DNA from: Pseudomonadota bacterium
GTDB lineage: Bacteria; Desulfobacterota; Desulfobulbia; Desulfobulbales; DAOVYS01
Length of the DNA: 8,215 nt
Assembly: GCA_030635485.1 (NCBI GenBank)
Contig: DAOVYS010000112.1
Coordinates: 1-8,215 of the forward strand
Direction: 5' to 3'
Position numbers and translations under genes: made by a program. Positions 6,056-8,215 of the stretch are shown piece after piece. The notes under the pieces were generated by a model, which did no database searches, had not been told where the DNA came from, and worked only from the letters and a program-made list of their open reading frames with translations. Position 1 is the stretch's first letter. Every line of letters starts with the position of its first letter.

Positions 6056-7201
6056 TTATCCACTTACCATGTAAGCATTCGAGTGCGTAATGTCAAACAG
6101 GCCTTCTATCATTACATCTTCTCCGAACCTTCTGGATCGGGTCATCTTCATGCGGCGAGCCGCCTTTACGGTTTTTGTTCCCAGTTCGTCAACCAGCGGC
6201 ACGCCGTCGCCTCCGATAAATATAGGGGCCACAAAGAGATATGCCTGGTCAGCCAGGCCGGACCGTAAAAGAGCCCCATGGATTCTGCTTCCACCCTCAA
6301 CCAGCACACTGGTGATTCCGGAATGGCCCAGTTCGGCGAGTACGTCTCTTATGTCAACATGTCCTTCAGGAGTCAGACCAACCTTTTTAACCCTGGCTCC
6401 GGCTGCTTTTAGTTTATGCATATCGGGTTCAGAGGGGTCGGGTCCGCAAAAGATCCATGTCTCGGCATTGGAAGAGAGTTGAAGCATTTTGGCGTCCGGA
6501 CTCAGACGTAGATGAGTGTCCAGGATTACCCGCAATGGATCACGGCCTTTTTTGGCATGCAGCCGGGTGGTCAGGGAAGGATCATCGGAAAGCGCTGTTC
6601 CAATACCGATCATGATCGCATCTGTTCTGTTGCGGATCCGGTGGACCTCTTGACGTGACAGCTCGTTTGTAATCCAGCCGCTGTCGCCGGTACGGGCTGC
6701 AATCCTGCCATCCAGACTGACCCCGGCCTTGATGATCACCCATGGCAGGCCGGTAGTGATGTGTTTAATAAAGGGACGGTTTATCTTTTCGCATGCATCC
6801 TTAAGGATCCCGCTTGTCACATCGAGCCCGCGGGCAGTGAGAAATTCACAGCCTCCTCCGGCAACCCCTGGATTCGGGTCGATCATGCCGACGACCACTC
6901 TCCGTATTCCGCTTTTCAAGATGGCCTTGGTGCACGGGGGAGTTCGGCCTGTGTGATTACATGGCTCAAGGGTCACGTAAAGTGTGCTGTTTTTTGCCTG
7001 GTCCCCGGCCGCATTCAAAGCATGGACTTCCGCATGCGGTGTTCCGGCCCGCTTATGAAAACCTTTGCCCACGATATGGCCATTTTTGACAATAACAGCT
7101 CCGACCGCCGGGTTTGGTGAAGTCCTGCCAACCCCTTTTCCGGCCTCCTTGAGAGCCAGTTTCATGAATTTAACATCCTGGTCCGATACTTTATTCCTCA
7201 C
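6056..7201 (-). CDS. ribD: RibD: pyrimidine deaminase / reductase
   Basis: RibD carries out steps two and three of the GTP branch: deamination of the pyrimidine, then NADPH-dependent reduction of its ribosyl side chain. At 381 residues it has both domains. The deaminase (about 1-145) has SPNPAVGAVIV (28-38) and the zinc set H56-A-E58 with C81 and C90. The reductase (about 150-370) shows AGVSLDGR (159-166), LSDDPSLT (204-211) and VEGGSRIHGALL (301-312). A tail of about 10 residues follows the usual IEGLF ending. The start chosen is a GTG at 7201, overlapping the last 11 bases of nrdR, because residues 6-20 align with the conserved N-terminal helix (compare DEYYMARALKLA in E. coli RibD). An alternative is ATG 7165, with AGGA ten bases upstream, which would cut into that helix. 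The overlap implies coupling to nrdR. Confidence 0.95.
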   Translation of the reverse strand: MRNKVSDQDVKFMKLALKEAGKGVGRTSPNPAVGAVIVKNGHIVGKGFHKRAGTPHAEVHALNAAGDQAKNSTLYVTLEPCNHTGRTPPCTKAILKSGIRRVVVGMIDPNPGVAGGGCEFLTARGLDVTSGILKDACEKINRPFIKHITTGLPWVIIKAGVSLDGRIAARTGDSGWITNELSRQEVHRIRNRTDAIMIGIGTALSDDPSLTTRLHAKKGRDPLRVILDTHLRLSPDAKMLQLSSNAETWIFCGPDPSEPDMHKLKAAGARVKKVGLTPEGHVDIRDVLAELGHSGITSVLVEGGSRIHGALLRSGLADQAYLFVAPIFIGGDGVPLVDELGTKTVKAARRMKMTRSRRFGEDVMIEGLFDITHSNAYMVSG

Positions 7202-7652
7202 GGCTACCCAGCATAATCTTCAATTCATCCATGAATTCATTTATGTCGCGGAACTGACGGTAGACAGAGGCAAATCTTACATAGGCGATTTCATCTATTT
7301 TATGGAGTCCTGCCATCACCCGTTCACCTATAATCTCGGTGGCAATCTCCTGTTCACCCATGTCTTGCAACTCCCCTTCAAGTGAGTCCACAAATTTTTC
7401 AATCCGAGCAATGCTGACCGGGCGTTTTTCACACGCTGTTTTGAGCCCATGCACTACCTTGTCACGGTTCCATGCCTCGCGCCGACCATCTTTTTTGATA
7501 AGCATCGGCATGGTCACCTCGAGTCTTTCGTAGGTCGTGAATCGTCTTCCGCATGACTCGCATAATCTGCGTCGGCGCGTGATTGTCTGTTCCTTGTTCA
7601 GGCGGGAATCAACGACTTTGTTCGACAAATCATTGCAGTATGGACATTTCAT
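7191..7652 (-). CDS. nrdR: Transcriptional repressor NrdR
   Basis: NrdR represses ribonucleotide reductase genes in response to the ATP/dATP balance. Its 153 residues fit the family exactly. The N-terminal zinc ribbon uses C3, C6, C31 and C34 with the basic RRRR segment (26-29) and the FTTYER motif (38-43). The ATP-cone domain runs from about 49 to 139 and includes VRFASVYRQF (125-134). The ATG at 7652 is certain from the MKCPYC start. An AGGAG lies 14 bases upstream, which is unusually far. A better AGGAGGT lies further up, overlapping the deaminase stop. No ribonucleotide reductase gene is in the window, so its targets are elsewhere. Its placement between a dCMP deaminase and ribD is a familiar arrangement in proteobacteria, and its stop region overlaps the ribD start. 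Confidence 0.97.
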   Translation of the reverse strand: MKCPYCNDLSNKVVDSRLNKEQTITRRRRLCESCGRRFTTYERLEVTMPMLIKKDGRREAWNRDKVVHGLKTACEKRPVSIARIEKFVDSLEGELQDMGEQEIATEIIGERVMAGLHKIDEIAYVRFASVYRQFRDINEFMDELKIMLGSREE

Positions 7653-7704
7653 AATAGCACTTGTGACTCCTGAAGATTTTTAAAACTCTGTGCCTTATTG
7701 AACA

Positions 7705-7711
7705 ACCTCCT
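7705..7711 (-). promoter_or_regulatory. Apparently orphan Shine-Dalgarno sequence
   Basis: The minus strand reads AGGAGGT directly across the end of the deaminase gene (its TAG stop is 7712-7710). No ATG, GTG or TTG follows at 5-12 bases; the next accepted start, nrdR, is more than 50 bases on. It may be chance, a ribosome-standby site for nrdR, or a remnant of a lost start. Confidence 0.35.
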
Positions 7712-8162
7712 ATCCAATCTGCTTGAGAGGTATTCCTGCCTCGGTCATCATGGAAATCGAGAGATCATCAGCGTAGCCTTCCTTGTAATAGACCTCGGTT
7801 ATTTGTGCGTTGATCAACATCTTGCTGCATATCAGGCAGGGCATGTTGGTACAGTACAGAACGGCTCCTTTAATGCTTACTCCGTGTAGAGCGGCCTGAA
7901 TTATGGCATTTTGCTCCGCATGCAGCCCCCGGCACAGTTCATGGCGTTCCCCGGAAGGAATACCCATTTGTTCACGCAGACATCCTGTGTCAAGGCAATG
8001 GTTGATATTCATAGGGGCACCGTTATATCCGGTGGTGATGATTCTTTTATCACGGACCAGAATGGCGCCTACCTTCCTGCGCAGACAGGTTGATCGCTGT
8101 GCCGCCAGCTTCGTGATGTTCATAAAATATTCGTCCCAGGAGGGGCGTGAATTCCGGTCCAT
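7710..8162 (-). CDS. comEB: dCMP deaminase (ComEB-like, cytidine deaminase fold)
   Basis: The predicted reaction is dCMP to dUMP, which feeds thymidylate synthesis. The 150-residue protein carries the zinc-dependent deaminase signature: HAEQNAI (81-87) with ligand H81 and catalytic E83, and PCLIC (108-112) with ligands C109 and C112. TGYNGAP (44-50) and the Cys-rich GERHELCRG stretch (71-79) before the HAE motif separate dCMP deaminases from cytidine or tRNA deaminases; some relatives bind a second zinc there. The name ComEB comes from the Bacillus homologue and does not imply a competence role. The ATG at 8162 has an AGGA 12 bases upstream, a weak site. nrdR follows after 57 bp. In related genomes the gene upstream is often glyA, but only 53 bp are visible here and no feature can be assigned to them. 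Confidence 0.93.
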   Translation of the reverse strand: MDRNSRPSWDEYFMNITKLAAQRSTCLRRKVGAILVRDKRIITTGYNGAPMNINHCLDTGCLREQMGIPSGERHELCRGLHAEQNAIIQAALHGVSIKGAVLYCTNMPCLICSKMLINAQITEVYYKEGYADDLSISMMTEAGIPLKQIG

Positions 8163-8215
8163 TGTTGTTTCGCTTCCTGATTTTAATGGGGCTCGTTCAA
8201 AAATAACTTAAAATT

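Overview
The window reads as a housekeeping segment from a mesophilic bacterium of the Desulfobacterota (former Deltaproteobacteria) type. This is an inference from two things: the gene order dCMP deaminase - nrdR - ribD - ribE - ribBA - ribH - nusB, which I associate with that group, and the style of the intergenic repeats. No species can be named from the sequence. Every convincing gene lies on the minus strand, so transcription runs from the right edge to the left edge.

In transcription order: a dCMP deaminase (8162-7710); the ribonucleotide reductase repressor nrdR (7652-7191); ribD, whose likely GTG start overlaps the end of nrdR (7201-6056); riboflavin synthase ribE (5950-5291); the bifunctional ribBA (5197-3977); lumazine synthase ribH (3768-3304); the antitermination factor nusB (3294-2884); and the DNA translocase ftsK (2875-716). 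After a 212-bp gap comes a 62-residue protein of unknown function with a strong ribosome binding site (503-315). A 39-codon reading frame ends across its start codon. The left end (1-314) has no gene but carries a long imperfect inverted repeat.

The four rib genes encode the complete route from GTP and ribulose 5-phosphate to riboflavin, except for the phosphatase step. RibBA opens both branches, RibD does deamination and reduction, RibH makes lumazine and RibE makes riboflavin. The deaminase (dCMP to dUMP) and NrdR (dATP/ATP-sensing repressor) form a nucleotide-supply module upstream. NusB and FtsK follow with gaps of 9 and 8 bp, so they are probably co-transcribed. I see no clear intrinsic terminator inside the cluster and no FMN riboswitch in front of any rib gene.

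I found no new defence system or mobile gene cassette. The less ordinary material is between genes. There is a nested hairpin at the left edge whose imperfect middle section pairs far better as minus-strand RNA than as plus-strand RNA. A MITE-like inverted repeat supplies the last base of the ribBA stop codon. A perfect palindrome sits on the ribH stop codon where a nusB ribosome binding site would be expected, and an apparently orphan Shine-Dalgarno sequence overlaps the deaminase stop codon. The unknown 62-residue protein completes the list.
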